Numbered from the stretch's first letter, positions 1-11,602 are shown. The stretch is 64,000 nt of DNA from Apostichopus japonicus (GCF_037975245.1 NC_092575.1:637001-701000), one strand, 5' to 3'. The notes: generated by a model from the letters alone, not told the origin. Program-made: numbers and translations.

Positions 1-1010
1 TAGATTTAACACTGTATGTATACATGCGATCCATACTTCGATCCAAACTTCAGATTCAAGTTGTAATATCATGTTGTTACGCTGTGACATCTGTGGCCAC
101 CTGCCCTAGTCCTTTCATGTTCTGTATCATTAGTGTCAGTAATTGGGGCAGACCAGACCAGCTGGGCTCATCTCTCTTTTGCATTGTTGTAGAGTAGTGG
201 TACCATACTTACTTCACCTACCTGTCTCCACTGACCTGATGCATGATAATTATCTGCTGCCATGTCAATAGAAACATGAAGAAGATGAAGGCACCATGTG
301 TGACTGTACAGTAGTATGACAACTGTAATGTTCTAAGGCACCACATAGAGAGTGGTACAGGGTGAATTGTTCTGCACTAGTGACAGATAGGTTTGTTGCT
401 CATGAATATGCAGAGAATTAGTATTTAGAAATTAAGCCAAAATTTCACTTTGAGCTTTCTGGAAAGTCACATTCTCTTTGGTATTCTGTTGTTGCATTAA
501 GTGGCAACTCACAGTTTTGGAGTTTTGGACTTGATCAATGACTGCTCTCTGCTTCAAAACTGTTTGTTTTTTATGACAGATTGTATATTATTGGACAAAC
601 ATCAAGGGTAGAACCTTTAATATGTGATTGTTGACAACCTGGAAATAAGATACAACTGACTTTCTTTCTGCACCCCCAACCCCCCATACCCCCCCCCCAC
701 ATACTGTCTCCTCAGATATATCTGTTATCTGAGTTTATCAAGGGTTTGCTGGTTTGTTTGTGCCTTTTATCTGTTGATTGGACACTTTTTCTGATTATTT
801 CTACCAAAACTTTGTTTTTACCCTACACAGTACCCACAACATCAGAGAGAATAAGTAGAGTTAAGTAGGAAAGATACACATTTGGTTGCTATTTCCTGTG
901 AGCTGAAGATAGTGGTTTTTCAACAAACATTACATTTGAAAGCTTCACGCTTGCTGATCTTTCTGAGAAATGATTTAAACATTGATTATGTTTCTCCTCT
1001 CTGATTACAG
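1..1010. other. Intron upstream of the first recognised exon
   Basis: AT-rich non-coding sequence ending in a polypyrimidine tract and AG acceptor at 1009-1010. It holds a C-rich tract near 670-705 and a weak match to the dispersed 'acctgtctcc' repeat near 218-228. I see no exon in it. Confidence 0.5.
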
Positions 1011-1046
1011 GCGAGTTCCCACTCCAGGACAGGAAGTGGCTACATG
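1011..1046 (+). CDS. Internal exon 1 of an unidentified intron-rich gene (36 nt)
   Basis: Preceded by a pyrimidine-rich tract and 'gattacag', followed by the donor 'gtaagtga', so both splice sites are near consensus. Read in phase 0 it gives 12 residues, ASSHSRTGSGYM, rich in Ser/Gly. It enters and leaves in phase 0, so it joins in frame to the 27-nt exon at 8959. The 36-nt length is typical of cassette-like mini-exons in long scaffold or cytoskeletal proteins, but I do not recognise the family. Upstream exons lie outside the window. Coding status rests on splice signals and phase agreement with three other exons; transcript reads across the junctions would settle it. Confidence 0.6.
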
Positions 1047-1095
1047 GTAAGTGAGACATGGCTAAGTCAAGATGTGGTTAATACACCACTGAGCT

Positions 1096-1203
1096 GCTGT
1101 AAGGTACAGGTTCATAGCTGTAGTGCATTTGATGTATGTAAACTTGAGCTAGCTGTAAGGTACAGTTTCATAGCTGTAGTGCATTTGATGTATGTAAACA
1201 TAA
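1096..1203. repeat. Tandem duplication, 56-bp unit
   Basis: Two adjacent copies starting at 1096 and 1152, each beginning 'gctgtaaggtacag' and ending near 'gatgtatgtaaac'. They differ at only a few positions. The small open frame crossing this region is produced by the duplication and is not a gene. Confidence 0.85.
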
Positions 1204-1231
1204 TGCTGAAGAAGAGAAAAGAAATATTTGA

Positions 1232-1312
1232 TTAGGGATAGGATTCAAAATCGGTGACCTCCCAAAGGTTACAAGTTCCCACTGTCTACGTACTGAGCTA
1301 TCCAGCCCTTTA
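1232..1312 (-). repeat. tRNA-derived SINE head or tRNA pseudogene
   Basis: On the minus strand the sequence reads as a decayed tRNA. An A-box-like motif TAGCTCAGTACG lies at about 1289-1300. A B-box-like GATTTTGAATCC lies at 1241-1252, about 48 bases downstream, close to normal tRNA spacing. The ends (GGGCTGG near 1304-1310 and CTATCCC near 1234-1240) pair at six of seven acceptor-stem positions with one G-T wobble. The A box is imperfect and the loop and stem positions are degenerate, so a working tRNA is unlikely. A pol III-derived SINE head is the better reading. It lies directly beside the foldback element at 1418. Confidence 0.6.
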
Positions 1313-1355
1313 GTTAGTGTTTATCCCTACAGAGCTATTTCCTCTCCTGGTGTGA

Positions 1356-1377
1356 GGGGGTGGGGAGGGGTGGGGGG
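1356..1377 (+). other. Perfect G-quadruplex motif
   Basis: Four G-tracts of 5, 4, 4 and 6 bases separated by single-base loops (T, A, T). This is the tightest class of G-quadruplex consensus. It lies between the SINE head and the left arm of the foldback element. Confidence 0.75.
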
Positions 1378-1417
1378 TTGCCGGAAAACAGAATCAGAGG
1401 GAGTTGATATACTTCAG

Positions 1418-2087
1418 TATTTACTTCGTTCCCCACTTACCTGTCTCCCCACAACCTATGCACCGCATTCTACCGTGTCTAGAATGCCCTGGTAATCTTT
1501 TAACACTGTACACCCTCACTGGCCCAAATGGCCTTCCTTCATTTTTCTCCCCACAAAGTGTCTCAATGTGTTTTTCGGAGTTAGAAAAATTTTCGCGAAA
1601 TTCGCCCGGATTACCTTGGATTTAAACTCTAGAAGTTTCCTATCAGGACTTCTGCACTTCCAAGGATCTTTTCCAGCCTGATAAGTATCCTTTTCTTGTA
1701 GGGAAGGGTGTTTTTGGGGGCTGTTTTTAGTGTACACTCTCGCCCATGCGTTCGTTTTTTCTTACGTAACGTTTTTAGGGTAACAGGTAGTAGCTCTGCG
1801 AGACTACTTCGTTCGTTGCCTATACCGCCTTGTTTACGCGGATAGGCATGTATTTTCGTATGTACATGTTTCAGCTTTTCTTACTTTAAAAGATAATATG
1901 TTTTGCTTGTTTCATGTACCTTCGTTACTTCTTACGCTTTTGAGACACTTTGTGGGTAGAAAAATGAAGGAAGGCCATTTGGGCCAGTGAGGGTGTACAG
2001 TGTTAAAAGATTACCAGGGCATTCTAGACACGGTAGAATGCGGTGCATAGGTTGTGGGGAGACAGGAAAGTGGGTCACTCGTAAATA
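1418..2087. mobile_element. Foldback element, about 670 bp with about 149-bp inverted arms
   Basis: Positions 1418-1566 are repeated in reverse complement at 1940-2087. From the 'cctgtctcccc' segment inward the arms look almost identical (one clear difference near the inner end); the outer 25 bases are more diverged. The 373-bp core (1567-1939) has more CpG than the surroundings and shows no open frame of note. Small open frames predicted inside both arms are mirror images of one another, so they come from the repeat and are not genes. The outer arm sequence also occurs as single dispersed copies elsewhere in the window. Confidence 0.85.
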
Positions 2088-2985
2088 TATAAACCAGTAA
2101 GTTTTATAATAACTGCGCATTGGTTAGTTTCTCGTAAAACAATTGTCAGTTTGTTCACGTTCATGGTGCAGTTTTTCTTCTTCCCTGGCAAGAAGATAAT
2201 CATGATATTTTGTGGCCTTATCTAATTCTGCTGCCGGAGATACTATTCCAGGTAATGTTTGCCCAATTCGACACTTTATCAGCTCTACAGAACAATTGGA
2301 GATTGGTTTTATTGCAATTACTTTTTCTTGTGAATACAGTAGATCTGTCACCCTTGAGATAATTGAAAGTCAAAAGTATGGCATTTGCTCATACTTTGTT
2401 TCATATTCAAAGTGAAGGACTTTCATCATGTTCATGTAAGGAGCCTTTGCATAAATACATTGCTGATAGCCTAAGATATCTAAGTGGGTGTCCTCCCCAT
2501 CAATTGCCCGTCAAGTGGGTCGCATAAGTGCCACATTGTGTAACACTTTTCCTTACCAAGCAAATAGAATTTGAGGTTTCACTTTTGAGTCTTGAGAGGT
2601 GTGGGAAAATTCACCTCTCAAAGCAGAGCTGAAGTGGATGAATTGACATTCATTACGAACAGTTTCATTCCGCAGATTGTGGATGAGGACAAGTTTACAC
2701 AACTTTTCTTTTAGCTGACAAATCAAGACAAAAGCCACAATAATGAGGTGCTTTAATATTTAAGTTGAATGTGTACACTTTCCATTTTGTGTGTAGGTTA
2801 TTATGTCTAACTTGATCTGAAAAGCAATCAGTTGAATTGATTGCTATAAAGGTCAAGTTTCGTTTCAAATACTGAAGAATAAAAAGGGTAAAAAGTATAA
2901 AGCTTCCAATTATCATATATATATCATAAATATATATATATAAAATAAGAAACCCATGTGTAATCCAAAAGGAAATATTAATAGA
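2088..2985. other. Unassigned intronic sequence between two foldback elements
   Basis: A 75-codon minus-strand open frame at 2124-2351 has a charged, protein-like segment near its end (AREEEKLHHEREQ). It is overlapped by a similar-length plus-strand frame, and I cannot assign either. It may be an eroded piece of a mobile element. A short AT dinucleotide-rich tract lies at about 2916-2945. Confidence 0.3.
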
Positions 2986-2987
2986 TA

Positions 2988-3232
2988 AAAGCAGAGAATA
3001 AGATATGGCTCATAATTGACAAATAAGGAGTAATAAGGCGTACTGCTTTAGAAACAATAGGACTGTAATAAAGTGTACTGTTTTAGAAATATAGTACTGT
3101 AATAAGGCTTGCTGTAGTTAATAAGGTGTTTTTTAGTGAATAAGGAATACTGTTTTCGAAAATATAGAGTACTCCTACTTTCTAAACAGTACTCATTATT
3201 TGTCAATTATGATTCATATCTCTGCATTAACT
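2988..3232. mobile_element. Small foldback (MITE-like) element of about 245 bp
   Basis: The arm near 2990-3035 (centred on 'cataattgacaaataagg') recurs in reverse complement near 3185-3230 (centred on 'tatttgtcaattatg'). The arms match imperfectly. Between them lies a run of degenerate direct repeats of about 40 bp built around 'aataaggcgtactg' and 'tttagaaa'. The right edge abuts a copy of the dispersed repeat. No coding capacity. Confidence 0.6.
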
Positions 3233-3315
3233 TCGCTCCTAGCTTACCTGTCTCCTCACAACCTTAGCACCTGGTTCTACCCTGCTTAGAATGTCCTGGT
3301 AACATTTGCATTTTA
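3229..3315 (+). repeat. Dispersed repeat copy ('acctgtctcc' family)
   Basis: Matches the outer 85-90 bases of the foldback arm at 1418: the sequence runs 'acttcgctcc', 'cttacctgtctcc', 'cacaacc', 'ttctacc', 'gaatgtcctggtaac' in the same order and spacing. Single copy, not inverted. Confidence 0.75.
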
Positions 3316-5944
3316 GCTATTAGCTTAATAACTAGAAACCAGATAATGCATTCCATCTCCATGTCCAATTGTAGATGCCTATCATGACAGCAGACATCTT
3401 TGTTTCTGTTTTGACAGGTTCCTTACAATCATGTTGTTATGAAAAGGAGTTTCTTTTCCACATGAATTAACTCTTTTGCAAAAGAACGTGCAAATGAAAG
3501 TTTGTCAACAAGTCAACACAGACACCATCTTGTTTTGTAAACATATTGCTTGTTCATTAGGGTTACAATTACATTGTGACAGATCACCGTGAGCACACAA
3601 CCCACACCCCCCCCCTGTCCCTCCACACCTCCACACCCCCACACATTTTATTTGGATAAAGTGTAAAGGTTATCTTTATTTCTGTAGCTTCCAAATGTTG
3701 CTGCTGCTATAACCATAACAAAAACACCAACGGTGAAACTCTTATAGTCTGGATGAAATGTTACCACCAAGCATGAACTTACTAAACAATCTTGCACGTA
3801 TGGAAGCAGAGCGTTTATTAAGTTGATGCATCATCTTTCTCAACTGCACTAAACCTAAATGTCGCCCTCTCTTTTCCATCTCAACTGAGAATGGGCAGGG
3901 TATTACTTACTGTGTTGGTCAGAATTCCTTCTCTTGAATGCCCCTTTGACTTTTTGTAAGGATCGTCAATGTGATAATACTTCAGACACAGTTGATTAGT
4001 ATATGGAATGGTGTGAAGTTTAGGAGGGGTAGGATAGGGTTGGACTTATGGTTCATAACTGTGGGTAAACTGGTACAGACATATTGACTTCTTAGATCTG
4101 AAGTAAGTAAGTAGATTGTAGTATGTGATAGTAGTTCCAGATTAATTCTCCCCTAAACATCTCAACTTTGAGAGACTGTCCTTTCTGTCTTACTGTTTTT
4201 GAGAATTTTCTTTTAATTAAGGTGATTTTAAGGACATTAAATTATGGGATCCTATTGCCCGTATGTTTAATAAACAGCTTTGGTTATGTCATTCTTTGGG
4301 TATTGTATTGTAGGTTAACAAAAAGAGAACTAGATTAGAGAACTACAGTATTGTCCAGTTCTAGACCTCAAACATTACAGTTTGTTGTACATTATTACAA
4401 ATACCAGACACTTATAGTAAAAACAATTTCAATTATCAGGTAAAACATCACATAATTGGCAACCGAACAGACCATGACACATGACCATGAATGTTGTTTA
4501 ATAGCTGTTACATTCCACATAGGCCATTTTGGAACGTTGAATTGGGAGTGGGGAGAGCAGAGGAGAGGGGTAGTGGTGTGAGCAAATTGAAATGGGGAGG
4601 GGGTTGGGGGCCCTGGAGCTAATACTTGGGAGGGCTATAGAACAAAGTTGATAATTATTGGCTTATTTGGAAGAATTGTAGAGTGAATAGAATTAAAAAA
4701 CTAGAGAAAACTATGTAAGTGTAGGGTGTGAGGGATTGAGGGATAGAGCAAATGGCCAATTATTTTAATTAGGGAGGTTATGATCAGAACAAAAGAATGG
4801 ATTATAAATACATGAAATATGTTATTTGTTAACATGGCTTGCATATGTCGGGAATTTAAGAATCCCTTAATGGTAATTCCCTTGTAAATTGCTCTTGAGT
4901 GGGCTCTATATAACTATATAGGTGTAACTGACACACTACCTTGTCTGACCCCCCCCCTTCTTGAACACTGATCATATCTACTGTACTGAGAGGGAGGTGC
5001 TTTTGTCTTATTGTGGTGGATTGGAGGCTTCTTGTCCCATGTTTAGGTCTTTACTAAACTGCTATTCGGGACCATTTCTGGAGCCCCTCATATTTAATTG
5101 TCCTTCACACTGCATGTTTGCTTAGCGTGAAAGTCTGTGTGTAAAGATTATACTTACATCGCACATCCATGTTTTACATCCCGGTACACTAAACACTGTA
5201 ATATGCATCAATATCACCTTTTATAAATTCAAGGACTAAATATGTAAGATTGTACCTACAGTGATGTGGCTTCGTGTAAATGCATGGATAGGGCAGATGG
5301 TGTGCAATAATACTGTGGTGTCACCTTGTACACTTCATGGACGAAAAAGCATGTCTAATAGTTAGAATTTTGAGAAAAGGAAATTACAGATCTGTAAGTT
5401 GCACACAGGATAGAGAGGTGGATAAACTTATCTTTTAATGAGGTTGTTATAGTCTGGGGAATCGTGTTAGTTGTGAGGGGAAGTTTGTATGTTTATGCAT
5501 TGTATTAAGGTCGTAAACACCTTAATGTCTCAGGGGAAATAGTTTTTATCAGAAGAAGTTGTTGAATTATGGGTAATAGGTGTCAGCGAACAAATATGGT
5601 ATTCCCTGCAGCTTGCTGATGGACTGGTTATGTGGGGATATCCAATCTAGACAAGGCAAATATTATAATATCACCATTAATCAATCCGTTAGCTGTGTGA
5701 GGCGGTATTTTAATCAAAGGCTCGTTAGCTCTGCCTGTTGTATAACTTGTTTCCTGCTGTGAATGAATAATTTCTAGGATGGTTCACTTGTGCCTGCCCG
5801 AGTGCAAAGTAGAGTGAGGTGATCACGTTACTCGGGTGATTTGGGAAAGAGCAGAGAAGGTTGAATTGTTGTAGAGAGATGCATTTTGCCAATGAACTTT
5901 GAATTGGTATTAAGTAGTGTATGGGTGAGAAAGGTTGAGTGGAA

Positions 5945-7135
5945 TGTCCCAATACACAGACCATGTCTGAAACAAACAAGATAGCATAAAGAGAAAGTAT
6001 TAACTGAGACAACATCCATGTATAATATCACAATACACAGACCATGTCTGGATAACAAACAAGATATCACAATGAGAAAGTGAGACAACACCCATGTATA
6101 ATGTCATAATACACAGACCATGTCTGAAACAAACAAGATATCACAAAGAGAAAGAATAAACTGAGACAACATCCATGTATAATATCACAATACACAGACC
6201 ATGTCTGAAACAAACAAGATATCATAAAGAGAAAGAATAAACTGAGACAACATCCATGTATGATGTCACAATACACAGACCATGTCTGGATAACAAACAA
6301 GATAGCATAAAGAGAAAGTATTAACTGAGACATCCATGTACAGTATACTGTCACAATACACAGACCATGTCTGAAACAAACAAGATAGCATAAAGAGAAA
6401 GTATTAACTGAGACAACACCCATGTATAATGTCATAATACACAGACCATGTCTGAAACAAACAAGATAGCATAAAGAGAAAGTATTAACTGAGACAACAT
6501 CCATGTATAATATCACAATACACAGACCATGTCTGAAACAAACAAGATATCATAAAGAGAAAGTATTAACTGAGACATCCATGTACAGTATACTGTCACA
6601 ATACACAGACCATGTCTGAAACAAACAAGATAGCATAAAGAGAAAGTATTAACTGAGACAACACCCATGTATAATGTCATAATACACAGACCGTGTCTGA
6701 AACAAACAAGATAGCATAAAGAGAAAGTATTAACTGAGACAACATCCATGTATAATATCACAATACACAGACCATGTCTGAAACAAACAAGATATCATAA
6801 AGAGAAAGTATTAACTGAGACAACATCCATGTATAATGTCACAATACACAGACCATGTCTGAAACAAACAAGATATCATAAAAAGAAAGAATAAACTGAG
6901 ACAACACCCATGTATGATGTCACAATACACAGACCATGTCTGGATAACAAACAAGATAGCATAAAGAGAAAGTATTAACTGAGACAACATCCATGTATGA
7001 TGTCATAATACACAGACCATGTCTGAAACAAACAAGATAGCATAAAGAGAAAGTATTAACTGAGACATCCATGTACAGTATACTGTCACAATACACAGAC
7101 TATGTCTGGATAACAAACAAGATATCATAACTAAA
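5945..7135. repeat. Minisatellite, 81-bp unit, about 15 copies, with higher-order structure
   Basis: The unit runs from 'caatacacagaccatgtctg' through 'aacaagatagcataaagag' to 'catccatgtataatatca'. Variants differ in small blocks: 'gataacaaac' against 'aaacaaac', 'gatagc' against 'gatatc', and a 'gtacagtatactgtc' variant at 6331, 6576 and 7066. The first two of these mark a three-monomer block of 245 bp that is duplicated almost exactly (6331-6575 and 6576-6820). Minus-strand open frames of 82-149 codons arise only because 81 is a multiple of 3. Confidence 0.93.
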
Positions 7136-8552
7136 ACATCACGGTCAGATATCACAACTAAATCTTTAAAAGAAAGCTTTATTCATATTCTTCAAATGTT
7201 ATCACTGTCAGCACTTTTTCAGCATTTACATGGATATATTAAAAAGGTTGTTTTGTTGTTATTTCAAGAATCCCTTTCCTTCTTAACTACATTGACCTTT
7301 TGATAGAAGAACAGAAACCAGGATGAAGTCAAAAATAATGCTTATAATTACAAATCTTTCAGGAAACAGTCATTTTCATAATGAATAACAAAAAACTATC
7401 ATTTAAAGGTCATTAAAGTAATGAAAACATTTCCATAGCTCTTTTACACTGTTGTATATGTGTTCAAGAGTGTTTACTATCTGAAGATAGCCCACATACA
7501 ATATGTAGACTCTTTAATGGCTTCTACCCAGGGAACAATTCTCCAACTCAATTTGATTTCATCTCACTGATATAGCAATGTACAAGTTCAGAACGTGTCT
7601 TGCAACAAGGCAAATTTGATTATTCTCTGGTTAAACAAATTTAGCCGCATTGATGGAAGGCGTGTAAACACCCAATAGTTTCCACGAAGTAGGTCTGTGT
7701 GGATCATGCTTGGCAGCATGAAATGTGTGTTTTACAGAATGTCTGAAGTATTTATTAAGATCCAAATTGAAGTCACCGAGCAAGAAGTCACGTTTTTTGT
7801 TGTCTGAGGGGTTTTAGTGGAAAGTGTATTGACAGCAGGTGTGTCGTACATATGAACGTAACACTCAATACATCACATCAGTCATTAAAAACAAGGACCA
7901 AATAAAATGAGTAAAAACTCATAAATGTTCAAAGGCAAACATAATACATCAAACAAAGAATGTGTCAGCTGACAAATATACTGAGGTTTTTGTTTTGTTG
8001 ACATTTTAACAGCAGTCGTGATATTATTTCTGGAGATCATCTTTAGGGCGGTTTATAATCTGGGTCACAATGTCATCATCATGACTACCAGCTGAAGTAA
8101 GGGTCTTATCACTACACGTTTACATCTATAGTCAAGAATATCAAGGATTTTAGCCAACTACAGTATGCATGATGAAGCATAATTACAGAAAATTTAATCA
8201 CCTCACAAAAACCGCACCCTTGCTCTTCTGTGTTTTGAGTGACCTGGTAACCTTTGACACAGACCTCCCATGTTGACCAGTCATTTCGGGTCAACCTGCC
8301 TCCTTCTCATTCTACCATCCAAAGTGTCTAGTCGTGTACAGATCTAGAGCTTGATGCAGTGACCAGTCTCCTTCAGCCAATGATACAAACGTTCCTGATT
8401 TCATTTTGATAACTTCTTTTTGAGTTTTGGTTTGGTTCATTTATGTTCTTTCTAATCATCTTTTATGTTCACATAGTGTAGTAACCTTTATTCATTCATA
8501 CTTAGTAAAGATTCCTAAATCCTATTGGTCCATTCAGGTCAGGTGACCGTGG

Positions 8553-8570
8553 TTAATCCTGTGAGTAACG
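8553..8570 (+). repeat. Solo fragment of the hairpin-element arm
   Basis: Eighteen bases, ttaatcctgtgagtaacg, identical to part of the right arm of the hairpin element at 8798-8844 and in the same orientation. It may be the outer edge of a larger nested element or an older remnant. Confidence 0.6.
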
Positions 8571-8678
8571 TACGGTAAAATTACGGGGCATCACTTTAAT
8601 AAATCTTTGGTTATATGTAACCAAAAATGTTTTGTTTTATGATTTTTCCCCCACACAAATGGTAGTGTATGAATGAAC

Positions 8679-8844
8679 GGGGTTAATCAACGGTCTAGCG
8701 TGCGTTACTCACAGGATTAATGCACTCCGGGTGTAAATGCTATTGCTGGATGCACTCGGGCTCCGCCCTCGTGCATCGCTTGCATTATCCCCCAATCGTG
8801 CATTAATCCTGTGAGTAACGCATGCTAGACCGTTGATTAACCCC
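8679..8844. mobile_element. Hairpin MITE-like element, 47-bp arms
   Basis: The left arm 8679-8725 and right arm 8798-8844 are reverse complements over 47 bases with a single mismatch. The 72-bp centre includes the near-palindrome around 'gcactcgggctccgccctcg' (8752-8771). The element is clearly more GC- and CpG-rich than its surroundings. It lies only 114 bp upstream of the 27-nt exon. No obvious target-site duplication is adjacent, so the ends are uncertain. Confidence 0.85.
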
Positions 8845-8958
8845 TTATTGAACAGTTCACAGAGTTCTTTGATGTCATGTTAAGATAAGCGGTAAGTCCA
8901 GTTAGTGTTGAATGGTCAGACATATGCTTAACATTTTTTCGTACCTTTATTTTTACAG

Positions 8959-8985
8959 TGCGACAGCGAAAGTGAAGGAGACCGG
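8959..8985 (+). CDS. Internal exon 2 of the same gene (27-nt mini-exon)
   Basis: Acceptor 'tttttacag' and strong donor G|GTGAGT. Phase 0 reading gives nine residues, CDSESEGDR, an acidic Ser-rich segment with possible acidic-directed (casein kinase 2-like) phosphorylation sites; that role is inference. Being 27 nt and phase 0 at both ends it can be skipped without changing the frame, so it could be an alternative cassette. It follows in frame from the 36-nt exon (GYM|CDS) and joins in frame to the exon at 50549 (GDR|VSE). Confidence 0.62.
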
Positions 8986-11195
8986 GTGAGTAAATTCTCT
9001 TTGATTAGCTGTTTCATTTGGTTTGGATCCTACTGTTTCAGTTAAAGATATTGTGAAATGTCTATGCAAAACCTTGTTGTGGATCCTGTGACGTGAGAGA
9101 CTTGAAAGTAACAAAGTGTCTTGCAATCGGAAAGTGATTTAATATCATATTTTCTCGTCCATCTTAGCTGTTAAGTACCTGATGTCGACAGGGTTTTTGC
9201 AGTACTAGATGTACAAGAAGTTTGTTCCAATATATTCCCCCTGGTGCCCCCCCCCTCCCCCACATTACCATCCACCTCTTTTTGCATAAGGTTAGGTCCT
9301 CATATTTAACTGTTAAATCTTTTCAATCGTGCAGTCACTCAATGAAAGTGACTGGACAACCTAGCTGATATCCCCAAGTGATCTGGGAGAGAATTCTGGG
9401 GAGTATGAATGTGGGAAAATCCATGTTCAGCTTAGTTTAAGTTTCAATGCTCTGTTATGGTCCTTGTAAATGAGTTGTTCTGTCACTGCATATTCATGAC
9501 CTTCTTCTACTGATTCCTTTCATTCCTGTGATGTACTGGTGGCCTAATTTATGTGACCTTTGACATGTATATATTTGTAGACACATGAAAGGAATCAACA
9601 ATCTGTTGACTGAAATTATCCCCTGGATGTAAACATTTTTAAGTCATGTTCCTCCTTCCATTTTAACTTCTGTGTCTGTTTATGTATGCTATGACTTGTC
9701 CTTGTTTGTGTCTGTGGTATTTAAATGAAAAGTGAAAAGTGTTTGATATATAAGTTGATGTTTGTTTTTAGTTACAAGCTACAGCCTAAGGTAATTGCTG
9801 TAGTGCAGCAGGGGCTATTGAATGTACTAGATCTTCTCTCTTGACATGTCAGATCTCCTATGTCACACACTCCTTATTTGTTTTGTCAACATGTCTTTGT
9901 CAAGATAATGTTCCCATATAAACCCTATCCCTTTGGGGCATGCTCTTCCCTGGGGTATTACAATACCTTCTTCTTGAGCAAGTATTTTGAAGCTTTGTAA
10001 ATTGAAAGGCTTGGTGAGCTGTACTTTGTATTAATGAAAATATTTTTCTGCAAGAGAAGTTCAAGGAAGAAGACCTATCATATCCAATCTGTATTTCTAT
10101 AGTGCCCATATTTTGTTTGGCCTCTAGCTAGGTTATCAAGGTTAATCTGCTCTCGGAGCTGAGAGCGAGAGACCACCTCATTCCGTGGCAAGGCATCACC
10201 ACAGTTTTGTGCTTTCATATTGTCCTGTAAAGTGAAACTTACGTAGGAAGGTACCACTAGTCTAAACAAACTGACATCTAACTAGCCAGCCACTGTAACC
10301 ACAGGTAAACCTGCAACCAGCTACATGGATGTTCATACATTGCTCAGAAAACCAATCAATATTATGTCAGTAGCCATACAGCGAAAAACAAATTTAAGCT
10401 GCATTTTCATTTGTTAGAAAACATAAAATAAATGAAACTTGTGCCCTCCATCTGCTAGCACCTGATTGTACAAACAGTGGAGCTTGTGCAGTATTGGTAA
10501 TATATGCTGTATGCACTACACAACTGGTGCACAGTCAAGCGAGACTAAAGCTACGAGTTGTCAGGTGTCAAGCATACCGTCTGAACCACCGCCAGCGATC
10601 TTGCGGACTTAAAAGTATAAAAGAGATAGAGCCTGGAAACATAGGCATAGCGGCTGAAAGACAGTTTCCACTGTGGGTCAATCCATAATTTATTGATTGC
10701 AGTTATGTCTTGAAGGGGAAAAACACTTGATTTTAACCTGCCAGCAGCATTGTTAATTCCCTTTTGACAAAACCTTAGTTGATATGTCGATAGATATAGC
10801 TTCATGTGTATCATAGGCAGAATGTGAAATCTCAAACAGCCTGCTATCTAATTCATGGTCAGTCCCGGTATCTTCATTAACGGAAATGGTACGTGAAGGT
10901 CACAGATTCGACTCGGAAAATACACAGTGAAGTGGACTGAAGAGAAGTATTAAGAGCATGTGAAATTACGATAACAAAGGATGAAAGAGAACAGTTAATT
11001 TATTATCATATGAATCGCAAATGGAGCAATAATAAACAACAGTTAAATATCCTTTCGTTTTGGTTTTACTTATTGTGTAAAGAGCACTTAATATTTTGTC
11101 TATACACATCCAATGAATGAATCTTCTCAAGGTCGTTACTATAATATTGCATCATATGTAGCCACATATTTTAGTCACATGAATATTTCCATCAG

Positions 11196-11602
11196 AGAAA
11201 TGTATTGTCTGCATGTTGTAGTCGCATGGGATGAATTGTATTGTCTAGGTATTGTAGTCGCTTGGGATGAATTGTATTGTCTGCATATTGTAGACACATC
11301 AGATGAATTGTATTGTCTGCATATTGTAGACCAGCAGATGAATTGTATTGTCTAGCTTATTGTAGACCCATCAGTTAAATGTATTGTCTGCATATTGTAG
11401 TCGCATCGGATGAATTGTATTCTCTAGGTATTGTAGACACATCATATGAATTGTATTGTCTGCATATTGTAGTTCCATCAGATGAATTGTATTGTCTAGG
11501 TATTGTAGTTCCATCAGATGAATTGTATTGTCTAGACCCATTATAGTTCTATCAGATGAATGTATTGTCTGCATATTGTAGACACATCAGATGAATTGTA
11601 TT
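11196..11602. repeat. Minisatellite, about 36-bp unit, about 11 copies
   Basis: The unit is built on 'gatgaattgtattgtct' followed by 'gcatattgtag' or 'aggtattgtag' and a variable 'acacatca', 'tcgcatcg' or 'ttccatca'. Copies are 35-38 bp and moderately diverged. Open frames on both strands here are repeat artefacts. Confidence 0.9.

Larger units (their letters stand above)
1047..8958 (+). other. Intron of about 7.9 kb
   Basis: Lies between the 36-nt and 27-nt exons. It contains the 56-bp duplication, SINE, foldback elements, 81-bp minisatellite and hairpin element listed separately. The rest (about 3316-5940 and 7140-8550) is AT-rich sequence with no coding signal that I can see, apart from a G-rich strand tract at about 4545-4620 and C-rich tracts near 3605-3650. 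Confidence 0.5.

Noticed and set aside
1232-1312. Functional tRNA gene
   Set aside because: The A and B boxes are degenerate and several stem positions are unpaired; a SINE head or pseudogene fits better.
1404-2120. Small proteins in opposite orientation at 1404-1625 and 1932-2120
   Set aside because: They are the same sequence in the two arms of the foldback element, hence repeat-derived.
5828-6761. Minus-strand Cys/Leu-rich membrane-like proteins
   Set aside because: These are translations of the 81-bp minisatellite (a multiple of 3), with the same 27-residue repeat throughout.
9772-9790. Possible 19-nt micro-exon between 'tttttag' and 'gtaatt'
   Set aside because: In the phase required after the 27-nt exon it contains a TAA stop.
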